Assembly (NCBI RefSeq): GCF_001028705.1
Contig: NZ_CP011770.1
Coordinates: 127,501-191,500, forward strand
Direction of reading: 5' to 3'
DNA length: 64,000 bases
Source: Croceicoccus naphthovorans
GTDB lineage: Bacteria; Pseudomonadota; Alphaproteobacteria; Sphingomonadales; Sphingomonadaceae
Of this stretch, positions 13,247-21,621 are shown in pieces. Positions within the stretch are counted from its first letter, which is position 1; each line of letters begins with the position of its first letter. The translations under genes and the position numbers were made by a program. The notes under the pieces are model-generated. The model did no database searches. It saw only the letters and a program-made list of their open reading frames with translations, and was not told the DNA's origin.

Positions 13247-14236
13247 TTGGCCAAGCTTTCCCTCAGCTATGCCGGGCATTTGTCCGATCGGGTACGTGAC
13301 CTCTACCACGGTGTGGTCGCACCCGAAGGTATCGACCTGCATTTCATTCCCATGTCGCCGGTGCAGGCGTTCAACCGCATGCTGCGCGGTGAATTCGATT
13401 GCGGAGAAATGTCCTTCTCCACCTATGTGATCAAGGCCGCTCAGCGCGCGTTGCCGTTTGTCGCGATCCCGGTTTTTCCCTCGCGCGCCTTTCGTCACGG
13501 CAATATCTATGTGAACCGCGCCGCCGGGATCGCGACGCCTGAGGACCTGAAGGGCAAGCGAGTGGGCGTGCCCGAATATGCGATGACCGCCGCCGTCTGG
13601 GCGCGCGGTGCGCTGATGCAGGAATATGGCGTCGACCCCGCGCAGATACGCTGGGTCACCGGCGGCTTGCAGGGTCCGGGGCGTCGGCCGCTGGTCGAAA
13701 CGTCGATCCCCGGCGTCAGCATCGAGCATGAGGACACGCGCGGGCTGAACGACATGCTGCTGACCGGCGAGATCGATGCGCTGATCGCGCCGCAGACGCC
13801 GCCCTCGCTGCGGCAGGGTGATGATCGTATCGCTTATCTGTTCGCCGATGTGCCCGGTGTCGAACGAGATTATTTTCGTAAGACCGGCATTTTCCCGATC
13901 ATGCACACGGTCGTCATCCGCAAGGATGTCTATGAGAAAAACCCGTGGATCGCCGTCAGCCTCCTCGATGCGTTCGAAAAGAGCAAGGCGAACTGCATGG
14001 CCGAGCTGAATATCGACGAACCGCTGCCCATATCGTTGCCGTGGATCGGCCAGTATGTGCAGTCGATCCGTGAGGTCTTCGGCGACGATTTCTGGCCCTA
14101 TGGCGTGGAGAAGAACCGGACGACGATCGACGCGCTGTGCGGGTTCCTGCACGATCAGGGGATCGCCCAGCGACGCGTTGCGGTCGATGAACTGTTCGCC
14201 GAGGCGATCCACGCCGCTGGTCAGATCAAGCTGTAG
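13247..14236 (+). CDS. 4,5-dihydroxyphthalate decarboxylase-like protein
   Basis: A 329-residue protein of the family that includes Pht5/OphC, which removes CO2 from 4,5-dihydroxyphthalate to give protocatechuate. The fold resembles ABC substrate-binding proteins; typical features are FIPMSPVQAFNRMLRGEFDCGE near the N-terminus, IPVFPSRAFRHG, and LKGKRVGVPEY. No signal peptide, so cytoplasmic. TTG start at 13247 with AAGGAG 8 nt upstream. Sits between the dioxygenase and a matching dehydrogenase, which supports an aromatic-acid role; the true substrate may differ from phthalate. Confidence 0.82.
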   Translation: MAKLSLSYAGHLSDRVRDLYHGVVAPEGIDLHFIPMSPVQAFNRMLRGEFDCGEMSFSTYVIKAAQRALPFVAIPVFPSRAFRHGNIYVNRAAGIATPEDLKGKRVGVPEYAMTAAVWARGALMQEYGVDPAQIRWVTGGLQGPGRRPLVETSIPGVSIEHEDTRGLNDMLLTGEIDALIAPQTPPSLRQGDDRIAYLFADVPGVERDYFRKTGIFPIMHTVVIRKDVYEKNPWIAVSLLDAFEKSKANCMAELNIDEPLPISLPWIGQYVQSIREVFGDDFWPYGVEKNRTTIDALCGFLHDQGIAQRRVAVDELFAEAIHAAGQIKL

Positions 14237-14247
14237 GACGGATCGTC

Positions 14248-15453
14248 ATGACCTCCACAGGGCATCCCGTCATGCGACTGGGCATCATCGGCCTTGGCGG
14301 CGCGGCCAAGCAGATGCTGCCCAGTTTCACCAGCCACCCCCATGTCACGATAACGGCAGCGGCCGATCCACGCGCCGAGGCGCGGGCGGCTTTTGAAAAG
14401 GAACTGGGCGGGCGGTCCTTTGCCCAGGCGGCGGACCTGTGTGCCTCCCCCGACGTCGATGTCGTCTATGTCGCGACCCCGCACCAGATGCACAGGGATC
14501 ATGCGACGCAGGCGGCGCTGGCGGGCAAGCATGTCATCATCGAAAAACCGATGGCGCTGACGCTGGAGGAATGTGGCGACATCATCGATGTGGCGGCCGC
14601 CAACAATGTGCATCTGGTCGTCGGGCACACGCATGGTTTCAACGCGCCGATCATGAAGATGCGCGCCATGATCCGGGCCGGGGCCATCGGCCCGGTGTCC
14701 ATGATCAACAACTGGACCTATGGCAATTTCCTATACCGTCCCCGTCGACCGGAAGAATTGCGGACGCAGGACGGCGGCGGCATCATCTATAATCAGGTGC
14801 CGCATCAGGTCGATATCGTGCGGTTACTGGGCGGCGGCATGGTGCGTTCGGTGCGTTCGATGGTGTGGACGCTGGACCCGGAACGGCCGACAGAGGGCGC
14901 GCATACGACTTTCCTGCAATTTGAAGACGGGGCTGCGGCGTCGCTCGCCTACAGCGCCTATGATTATTTCGACACGGACGAATTTCACGAATGGGTGGGG
15001 GAACTGGGCGAACCCAGGGCGCCCGGTCGGCAGGGCGCGTCCCGCATCGCATTGGCCCGGATCAGCGATACGCAGGCGGAGATCGACCTGAAGGCGGCGG
15101 GCGGCTTTGGCGGCGATCGCAAGCTGGCCACGCCCCCGCAGGCGGAATGGAACCAGCCGCATTTCGGTATCACCATCGTTAGTGGCCCGGACGGCGATCT
15201 GCGCCAGTCCGCCCGCGGCGTGCTGCTGTACGGCAAGGAGGGGCGGCGCGAGATTCCGATCGATCCCCCTCGCGCCTTTCCTGACAAATGCGGGGTCATC
15301 GATGAAATGTACGATGCCTTCACTGGGGTCCGTCCGGTGATCCATGACGGGGCATGGGGCCGGGCGACGATGGAAGTGTGCCAGGCGATCCTGCGATCCG
15401 CGCAGGAAAGCCGCGAGATATTCCTCTCCCATCAGGTGCCCGTGCGGGACTGA
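14248..15453 (+). CDS. Gfo/Idh/MocA oxidoreductase, phthalate dihydrodiol dehydrogenase-like
   Basis: A 401-residue NAD(P)-dependent dehydrogenase with GIIGLGGAAKQML (nucleotide-binding, about 12-24) and the family signature EKPMAL (about 98-103), plus a conserved GGGIIYNQVPHQVD segment. Family members include Pht4/OphB, which oxidises the cis-dihydrodiol of phthalate. Coming right after the dioxygenase and decarboxylase, it probably rearomatises the dihydrodiol made by the Rieske enzyme. Confidence 0.85.
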   Translation: MTSTGHPVMRLGIIGLGGAAKQMLPSFTSHPHVTITAAADPRAEARAAFEKELGGRSFAQAADLCASPDVDVVYVATPHQMHRDHATQAALAGKHVIIEKPMALTLEECGDIIDVAAANNVHLVVGHTHGFNAPIMKMRAMIRAGAIGPVSMINNWTYGNFLYRPRRPEELRTQDGGGIIYNQVPHQVDIVRLLGGGMVRSVRSMVWTLDPERPTEGAHTTFLQFEDGAAASLAYSAYDYFDTDEFHEWVGELGEPRAPGRQGASRIALARISDTQAEIDLKAAGGFGGDRKLATPPQAEWNQPHFGITIVSGPDGDLRQSARGVLLYGKEGRREIPIDPPRAFPDKCGVIDEMYDAFTGVRPVIHDGAWGRATMEVCQAILRSAQESREIFLSHQVPVRD

Positions 15454-15491
15454 AAAATGGCGGGGGACTGACATAATTTTAGGAGACGGCC

Positions 15492-16472
15492 ATGCAGGCG
15501 ACAGATTTCAGGGGCCTTTACGGCATCATTCACACGCCCGCCAAAGCAGGTGCGCAGGCGCTGACTGCGAAAAACACCGTCGATCTCGACGAGACGGAAC
15601 GATTGCTGAACCAGTTGATCTCGGACGGCGTCAGCGGCCTCATCATGTTGGGCACGACCGGCGAATGTGCGACGCTCTCCGCCGCAGATTATCGCGCCTT
15701 TGTCGATTGCGCGATCAGTACGGTGGCGGGGCGGGTGCCGCTCGTCGTCGGCGCGACCGCGATGGGCGGGCATGAGGCGGCCGAACGGCTCGATTTCGCG
15801 CAGGCGCAGGGCGCGGATTGCGCGATGCTGGGCTTGCCGATGTGGCAGCCCTGCACATCCGACATGGCGGTGCGCTTCTATACGGAGGTGTCGGCGGCTT
15901 TTCCCCGGCTGCCTATCATGATCTACGCCAATGCCCGCGCATTCCGCTTTTCCTTCCCCACCGACTTCTGGGGCCGCGTCGCCCGATCGGCGCCGACCGT
16001 GACGAGTGTGAAGGCATCGCAGCCGACCAATCTGGCGGAAAATATCGCGGCAACGGAAGGGCGGGTGCATTTCATGCCCAGCGATATGGTCGTCACCAAA
16101 TTTCAGGCGATCGCGCCGGACGCGACCACATCCTGCTGGGCGACGGCGGCCGCCATGGGCCCCGAACCGTCGAGGGCGTTGATCGACGCAATACTGGCGC
16201 AGGATGCCGGTCGCACGGCGTTGCTGGCCGAGCGGCTTGCATGGGCCAATGCGCCGTTGGGACCGATGCTGAGCAATGCCGAGCTGTTCGCCAGCTATAA
16301 TATCCAGGTCGAAAAGACCCGCATCGCCGAGGCCGGTTACAGCGTGCCCGGCCCGTGTCGCCCACCCTATGACGTGTTCCCGGAGGAATATGCCGAAGCG
16401 TCGCGGGAGTGTGGCCGTCGCTGGAAACTGTTGCGCGAAGAAGTGGCTGCAATGAAGGAGACAGCGCTGTGA
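15492..16472 (+). CDS. Hydratase-aldolase, NahE/PhdJ-like (DHDPS superfamily)
   Basis: A 326-residue TIM-barrel class I aldolase. The motif LGTTGECATLS (about 55-65) and YANARAFRFSFP (about 140-151) match trans-o-hydroxybenzylidenepyruvate and carboxybenzalpyruvate hydratase-aldolases more than dihydrodipicolinate synthase. The Schiff-base lysine is probably in VTSVKAS. Such enzymes cleave an aryl-propenyl pyruvate into an aromatic aldehyde and pyruvate. RBS AGGAG 6 nt before ATG. Its aldehyde product could feed the aldehyde dehydrogenase at 19983. Confidence 0.85.
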   Translation: MQATDFRGLYGIIHTPAKAGAQALTAKNTVDLDETERLLNQLISDGVSGLIMLGTTGECATLSAADYRAFVDCAISTVAGRVPLVVGATAMGGHEAAERLDFAQAQGADCAMLGLPMWQPCTSDMAVRFYTEVSAAFPRLPIMIYANARAFRFSFPTDFWGRVARSAPTVTSVKASQPTNLAENIAATEGRVHFMPSDMVVTKFQAIAPDATTSCWATAAAMGPEPSRALIDAILAQDAGRTALLAERLAWANAPLGPMLSNAELFASYNIQVEKTRIAEAGYSVPGPCRPPYDVFPEEYAEASRECGRRWKLLREEVAAMKETAL

Positions 16473-16915
16473 GCATCGGGACGCCTGTCAAGGATCCCGC
16501 TATCCGCGCCGAACTGGAAGCACTGATCGCCGAGCATGCCTATCGGCTGGATTTTCATCTGTCGGAAAATCTGGGCGATCTCTACACGGAAGATGGCTGC
16601 CTGATCGGTGCCGGGCCGGACTGTATCGGACGCGAGGCGGTCAATGCCTATGGTCGCAGCCGGGCTGAGGTCCGGACGCGTCGTGCCCGCCATGTGGCGA
16701 CCAATTTCCGATTCTGGGAAGATGGCGCCGATCAGATCAGGGGCGTGTGCTTCATCATGCTGTTCCGGTCGAGCGGCCCGGACCTGACCCCGGCGGAGCC
16801 GATTGCGCTGGCGGACGCACATGACATCTACCGGCGCGAAGCGGAGGGCGTATGGCGCATCCGCGAACGCCGGATCGTCCTGTCGTTCGAATCCGAAGCC
16901 CACAAAGCCAAATAA
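16469..16915 (+). CDS. SnoaL/NTF2-like small protein
   Basis: A 148-residue protein with the NTF2-like arrangement: long N-terminal helices (AELEALIAEHAYRLDFHL), GREAVNAYGRSRAE, RARHVATNF and a C-terminal IRERRIVLSF. Proteins of this fold in aromatic clusters are often small isomerases, dehydratases or orphan dioxygenase beta-like subunits; function here is not known. GTG start overlaps the aldolase stop (GTGA), which indicates translational coupling. Confidence 0.75.
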   Translation: MSIGTPVKDPAIRAELEALIAEHAYRLDFHLSENLGDLYTEDGCLIGAGPDCIGREAVNAYGRSRAEVRTRRARHVATNFRFWEDGADQIRGVCFIMLFRSSGPDLTPAEPIALADAHDIYRREAEGVWRIRERRIVLSFESEAHKAK

Positions 16916-16966
16916 TCATACAGGTTCATCCGCCGGAAGCGCGGAGCATCTTCAAGGAGAGTTGTT

Positions 16967-17773
16967 ATGGCCTATACGGATTTTTCCGGGTAAAGCCTGA
17001 CCGAACTGGTATCGCTCGCCGGCCGCACCGCCGTTGTCACGGGCGGCGGCGCAGGGCTTGGCCGCGCGATAGCGCTGCGTCTTGCGGAAGCGGGCGCGAC
17101 GCTGGTCATCGGGGACCTTAATCAGGCCGAAGCGCAGGCGGTCGCGACCGATCTGACGCAGTTCGGCGGCCAGCATCATGGCGTCGGCATGGATGTGCGC
17201 GACCATGACTCGATCACGGCGCTTGCCGATCTGGCTGTGGCACGGACGGGCCAGCTCGACATCTGGGTGAACAATGCCGGCATCTTCCCCGCCGGCGGCG
17301 TGCTCGAAATCACCGACAGCGATTGGGGGACGGTGCTCGCCATCAACCTGCGGGGCACGTTTTTCGGCGCGCGTGAGGCGGCGTTGCGGATGAAGCAGAA
17401 CAGGGGCGTGATTATCAATCTGGCGTCGACTGCCGGGTTTGATTGCACCAACGGCCTGAACCCTGCTCATTATGTGGCGTCCAAACATGCGGTGGTGGGC
17501 CTGACCAAAAGCCTTGCGGTCGAACTGGGGCACAAGGGCATTCGCGTGGTTGGCGTCGCCCCGACGATGACCGAAACGGACGGCGTCGCGGCCATGCGCC
17601 GTCGTGGCGAGGAGGTGAACGCCGGGTTGAACATGTTTGCCAGCCGCCTGCCGCTGGGACGATCGGGGCGGCCCGACGACGTTGCGCGTGTCGTCCAGTT
17701 CCTCGCGTCGAACATGGCCGGCTTTGTGACCGGCAGCGTCATTCCCGTCGATGGAGGAGAATTGGCCGGCTGA
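16967..17773 (+). pseudogene. Short-chain dehydrogenase with in-frame TAA at codon 9
   Basis: A strong site, AAGGAGA, precedes ATG at 16967, but codon 9 is TAA (16991-16993). Past the stop the same frame runs for 259 codons with complete SDR motifs: VVTGGGAGLGRA, NNAGIFPAG, NLASTAGF, HYVASK and VDGGELAG. The first in-frame ATG after the stop (17189) comes after the nucleotide-binding motif, so re-initiation would give a non-functional protein. A single base change (for example CAA to TAA) explains it. It would have been the seventh gene of the dioxygenase operon. Confidence 0.85.
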
Positions 17774-17982
17774 TCGATCGCGCGGCCTGTCCGGCGGACA
17801 GGTCAGGCGCGGGCAATCACTCTCCGCCCGCACCTGTGGGCGCGCGATCAGTGCCCGATTGACCTATGCCGGTCGCGCGGTCATTGCATTTGGATCCGCA
17901 GGATTTTCACATGTGTGTATCGGGACTATGGATATGACAGGGGAATTCCAAGACCTACGGATGCCTAGACTGGAGATTGACC

Positions 17983-18780
17983 GTGACGCATGTGAGGGAG
18001 CGAAACAAGGCTGAGAAAAGGGAGCGCATAAGGCTGGCGGCCCTGAAGCTGTTTGCCGAACGTGGCTATGACGCCACGACCTTGCGCGACGTGGCGCACG
18101 AAGCGCATGTGGCCCTGGGTACATTGTCGCTATATGCTGCGGACAAGCGTGACCTGACGCTGCTGGTGTTCAACGAAATCACCCTTGAGATCATGGAACA
18201 TGCGATCGATCTGGTAAGGGCGGCGGACCAGCCGCTCGATGAGCGTATCCTCGCCTTTTTCAGCCCCTTTTATCGTGACTGGGCCAGCAATCCGCGTCTC
18301 GCCCGCATCTTTCTTCAGGTCAATTATTATTCCGGCGGCATGCACGGCGAGGAATATCAGCGCACACGCCGCGCCGTCGCACGGCAGGTTGAACTGCTGG
18401 TGGAGGATGCGATCCGTAAAGGAGAGATCAATCCCGGCGAAACGACCGAGATGATCGCCCAGAATTTCTTCCTTATCTTTTCGGCGACGGCCCGTTTCTG
18501 GATCGGTGGCGACGATCCGGTGGCCGACGAGGGCATCGCCTATCTCGGACGATTGATAAAGTTGCAGATCGTTGGATTGAAGCCCAGGCCGATCAGCAGC
18601 CGGGCGACCCCGCAGTCAGGCGAAAAAAGCCCGAATGGACGATTGATCTATCGCGACAGGCGGGAAGCGGGCGGGGTGCCCGGCCGTTGCCATATGGACT
18701 GCGCTCGTCCCCAGCTTGCTTTGCCGCGCGACGCGATATTTCCGGGAGGGGCCACGTTGCCGCCGTCGCGCCGGGGATGA
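17983..18780 (+). CDS. TetR-family transcriptional regulator 2
   Basis: A 265-residue regulator. The TetR DNA-binding domain is at about 12-58 (IRLAALKLFAERGYDATTLR, then DVAHEAHVALGTLSLYAADKRD). The C-terminal ~58 residues after LKPRPISSR are basic and unlike a TetR ligand domain, so the original stop may have been lost. GTG at 17983 was preferred since GGAG is 7 nt upstream; TTG at 17977 is possible. Two copies of a 14-bp dyad lie just downstream, ahead of the extradiol dioxygenase, so this is the likeliest regulator for that operator. Confidence 0.88.
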   Translation: MTHVRERNKAEKRERIRLAALKLFAERGYDATTLRDVAHEAHVALGTLSLYAADKRDLTLLVFNEITLEIMEHAIDLVRAADQPLDERILAFFSPFYRDWASNPRLARIFLQVNYYSGGMHGEEYQRTRRAVARQVELLVEDAIRKGEINPGETTEMIAQNFFLIFSATARFWIGGDDPVADEGIAYLGRLIKLQIVGLKPRPISSRATPQSGEKSPNGRLIYRDRREAGGVPGRCHMDCARPQLALPRDAIFPGGATLPPSRRG

Positions 18781-18901
18781 TCAGCGGTCAGTACGAATGC
18801 GCCGGGATCGCCGGGCCTGACAGCTGGTAGTCGTGCAAGGGACAGCAGCGGCAAAAGCTGCGGAATCTCATTCAGGGTCTCTGCCATATTTTATTGAAAA
18901 T

Positions 18902-18975
18902 ATGGACATGTTCATTATGTAAGAGCGATCGATCTTGACATGGGCAAAAGCCCGGCCGAAAATGGACGTGTTCAT
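18902..18975. promoter_or_regulatory. Paired operators ahead of the extradiol dioxygenase
   Basis: ATGGACATGTTCAT (18902-18915) and ATGGACGTGTTCAT (18962-18975), 60 bp apart centre to centre, both near-palindromes. TTGACA (18935-18940) lies between them. The same element in perfect form stands ahead of the Rieske operon (11137-11150). The 257-bp gap 18781-19037 holds no gene. Confidence 0.6.
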
Positions 18976-19037
18976 AATTAATATATGATCTATCCGGCCG
19001 AAAACCGGCGGTTCGGGATTTGGAGAGCGAAGGCATA

Positions 19038-19916
19038 ATGACGCGCAGCAACAGTTCAGATCGTGTCGCAGGCATCCACAGGATCGCCCTGCAAATGCCG
19101 GACATGGCCGAGGCCGTGCGTTTTTATCGCGACACCTGGAAGCTGCGACCGGCGGGCAAGGATGGTGAGTATCACGCCTTTCGCACGGCCGATTGCGCGC
19201 ATGACGATTTCCTGCTGAAGCAGGGGCCTTCGCGGATTGCGCATCTGGCCTTCGCCGTCGCTTCGATGGAGGCACTGGACGGATTTGCCGCGCGGCTTGC
19301 GGCAGCCGGCTTTCGGGTGTCGGTCCCCGGAGATGCGCTGCCGCGCAGCGACGCGGCGGCCATTGCGGTGACGGACCCGGACGGCCGGGAAGTGAGGCTG
19401 GTCGTGCCAGCCGGGGATACGGCTCCCGCGTCAGGCGACATCGATCCTCTCGGCCCGCTCGCCATCGGCCATGTCGTATTGTGGACGCCCGATCAGCCGG
19501 CCGCTGAACAATTTTACGGGCTTCTGGGGTTTCAGGTGACCGACCGGACCCATGCGGGCATGTCCTTCCTGCGCTGCAATGCGGACCATCACACGCTGGC
19601 GCTGATGAAAAGCAAGACCGGGCGGACGGGCGTGCAGCATATCGCCTTCGATGTGGGGTCGCTGGACAATGTGATGCGCAATTTCGGGCGGCTGCGCGAT
19701 CAGGGGCTGGATTGCGCCTGGGGTGTCGGACGGCATGGGCCGGGCAATAATATATTCAGCTATTATGCCGATCCGGCGGGCAATTTCGTCGAATATTATG
19801 GCGACATGGAAGTATTTCCGGTCGACGATCTGGTTGAAGCCCGGATCTGGGGGCCGGAGCATAAGGGTGACATATGGGGGGTCGCCGGTATCCCCCCGCT
19901 GGCCTTTCGCGAATAG
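19038..19916 (+). CDS. Extradiol ring-cleavage dioxygenase (VOC, type I)
   Basis: A 292-residue protein with two VOC modules, like catechol 2,3-dioxygenase and BphC. The iron triad is His145 (IGHVVLW), His201 (VQHIAFDV) and Glu252 (GNFVEYYGD) in the C-terminal module; the N-terminal module lacks it, as usual. It would cleave a catechol next to a hydroxyl. ATG at 19038 was chosen (AAGG upstream); TTG at 19020 is the alternative. It is followed 66 bp later by the aldehyde dehydrogenase. Confidence 0.88.
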   Translation: MTRSNSSDRVAGIHRIALQMPDMAEAVRFYRDTWKLRPAGKDGEYHAFRTADCAHDDFLLKQGPSRIAHLAFAVASMEALDGFAARLAAAGFRVSVPGDALPRSDAAAIAVTDPDGREVRLVVPAGDTAPASGDIDPLGPLAIGHVVLWTPDQPAAEQFYGLLGFQVTDRTHAGMSFLRCNADHHTLALMKSKTGRTGVQHIAFDVGSLDNVMRNFGRLRDQGLDCAWGVGRHGPGNNIFSYYADPAGNFVEYYGDMEVFPVDDLVEARIWGPEHKGDIWGVAGIPPLAFRE

Positions 19917-19982
19917 CGCCCGGCGTCCGCCTCTCTGCTGATTTGATGAGGCCGCATGGCGATGCGGCAACGGAGTAATGTT

Positions 19983-21440
19983 ATGAATGGCCTGACGAAA
20001 TCCACCCGCATGTTGATCGGCGGTGAACTTGTGGAGAGCGAGGGTGGCGCGTGGATGGACGCGATTGACCCTGCGACGGAAGATGTGATCGGTCGCTTTC
20101 CTGCGGGTAACGATCGCGACGTTGCGAAGGCGGTGGACGCGGCGGACAGGGCATGGCCACAATGGAATGCGATGGGCGTCGCCGCGCGGGCCGAAGCCAT
20201 GCGCAATTTCGGCCGCAAGATCCTGGAACGGGCTGACGAGCTGCTTGAGGTCGAAGTGCGCGACACCGGTAACACGATCGCGCCGATGCGAGGCGATGTG
20301 AAGCATGGCGTGGCGAGTATCGATTATTATGCGGGGCTTGGTTATGAACTGAAGGGCGAAACCATCCCCGCTACCCCGGACAATCTGCACTTCACAGTGC
20401 GCGAACCTTACGGCGTCGTGGCGCGGATCGTGCCCTTTAACCATCCGGTGATGTTCGCGACGGCGCGCACCGCGGGCGCGCTGATGGCAGGCAATGCGGT
20501 CGTGGTGAAGCCGCCCGAAACCGCCTCGCTTTCGGCTTTGATCCTGTCGGAGATCGCACGGGAAGCGCTGCCGCCCGGCGTGTTCAACATCGTGACCGGT
20601 ACCGGCGCTGGCGTGGGCGCGCCGCTGGTGCGGCACCCGGCGGTCAAGCGCATCGCGTTCATCGGCTCGGCGGGCACCGGCATGGCGATCCAGCGGATGG
20701 CGGCGGAAGTGGCGGTCAAGCATGTGACGCTGGAACTGGGCGGCAAGAACCCGATGATCGTGTTCCCCGATGTCGATCCGCAATCGATCATCGCATCGGC
20801 GATCGCCGGCATGAACTTTTCGTGGCAGGGTCAGTCATGCGGATCGACCAGCCGGCTGCTCCTTCACGAGAGCATTTATGACGAGGTGGTGGCGGGTCTG
20901 GTCGAACGGATCAACGCGATCCGGGTCGGCGATCCGATGGACGAAACCAGCCAGATGGGGGCGATCAACTCGAAGGTCCAGTATGACAAGGTGTTGAACT
21001 ATATCGAGATGGCGAAGCGCGAAGGCGCAACGCTGCTTGCCGGTGGTCAGCGCCCGACCGGTCCGGGTTTTGAAAAAGGCTTCTGGGTGCGTCCGACATT
21101 GTTCGGGGACGTGACCCAGGACATGCGCATCGCCAATGAGGAAGTGTTCGGTCCGCTTCTCTCCGTCATGAAATGGTCGACTTTCGATCAGGCGCTGGAG
21201 ATCGCCAATGCGGTCGATCTGGGGCTTACCGCGTCGATCTGGACCAACAATATCGACGATGCGCTCGGCGCCGCACGACGCGTGCGCGCCGGCTACGTCT
21301 GGATCAATTCGGTCGGCCCGCATTATCCCGCGATGAACTACGGCGGTTATAAGAATAGCGGCACCGGGCGCGAGGAGGGATTGGAGGAAATGCTCTCCTA
21401 TACCGAACAGAAGGTCTACAATATCGCCTTGCGGCGTTAG
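19983..21440 (+). CDS. Aldehyde dehydrogenase
   Basis: A 485-residue NAD(P)-dependent aldehyde dehydrogenase. Active-site features: VTLELGGKNPMIV (Glu near 250) and the catalytic Cys in WQGQSCGSTSR (near 284), NPRE-like VPFNHPV near 150. Likely oxidises the aromatic aldehyde released by the hydratase-aldolase at 15492 to the acid, by analogy with NahF and PhdK; this pairing is inferred. Confidence 0.9.
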   Translation: MNGLTKSTRMLIGGELVESEGGAWMDAIDPATEDVIGRFPAGNDRDVAKAVDAADRAWPQWNAMGVAARAEAMRNFGRKILERADELLEVEVRDTGNTIAPMRGDVKHGVASIDYYAGLGYELKGETIPATPDNLHFTVREPYGVVARIVPFNHPVMFATARTAGALMAGNAVVVKPPETASLSALILSEIAREALPPGVFNIVTGTGAGVGAPLVRHPAVKRIAFIGSAGTGMAIQRMAAEVAVKHVTLELGGKNPMIVFPDVDPQSIIASAIAGMNFSWQGQSCGSTSRLLLHESIYDEVVAGLVERINAIRVGDPMDETSQMGAINSKVQYDKVLNYIEMAKREGATLLAGGQRPTGPGFEKGFWVRPTLFGDVTQDMRIANEEVFGPLLSVMKWSTFDQALEIANAVDLGLTASIWTNNIDDALGAARRVRAGYVWINSVGPHYPAMNYGGYKNSGTGREEGLEEMLSYTEQKVYNIALRR

Positions 21441-21445
21441 GAGCC

Positions 21446-21621
21446 ATGGAGATGGATGTCGGACTGCTCGACCATTATAATATCCTGACGCGCAAGCTGG
21501 ATGAAACCGTGCGCTTCTACGAACGGGCGCTGGGCATGCGATCCGGCCCGCGCCCGCCCTTCGACGTGCCGGGGGCATGGCTGTATCGCGGCGATCATCC
21601 CGTCGTCCATGTCATCGACAT
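21446..21621 (+). pseudogene. VOC-family protein, truncated by IS copy 2
   Basis: The first ~58 residues of a glyoxalase/bleomycin-resistance-type protein: DHYNILTRKLDETVRFYERA is the standard VOC first strand and helix, with a potential metal ligand His. The frame enters IS copy 2 at about 21622 and ends in IS sequence. It starts 5 nt after the aldehyde dehydrogenase stop, so it was co-transcribed. Confidence 0.85.

Noticed and set aside
16991..16993. Recoding (stop read-through) as an explanation for the stops in the SDR and CMD genes
   Set aside because: The two stops differ (TAA and TAG), no selenocysteine or pyrrolysine context is seen, and plain point mutations explain both.
17785..17801. 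CCTGTCC/GGACAGG hairpin after the SDR pseudogene as a terminator
   Set aside because: No T run follows; kept out as too weak.
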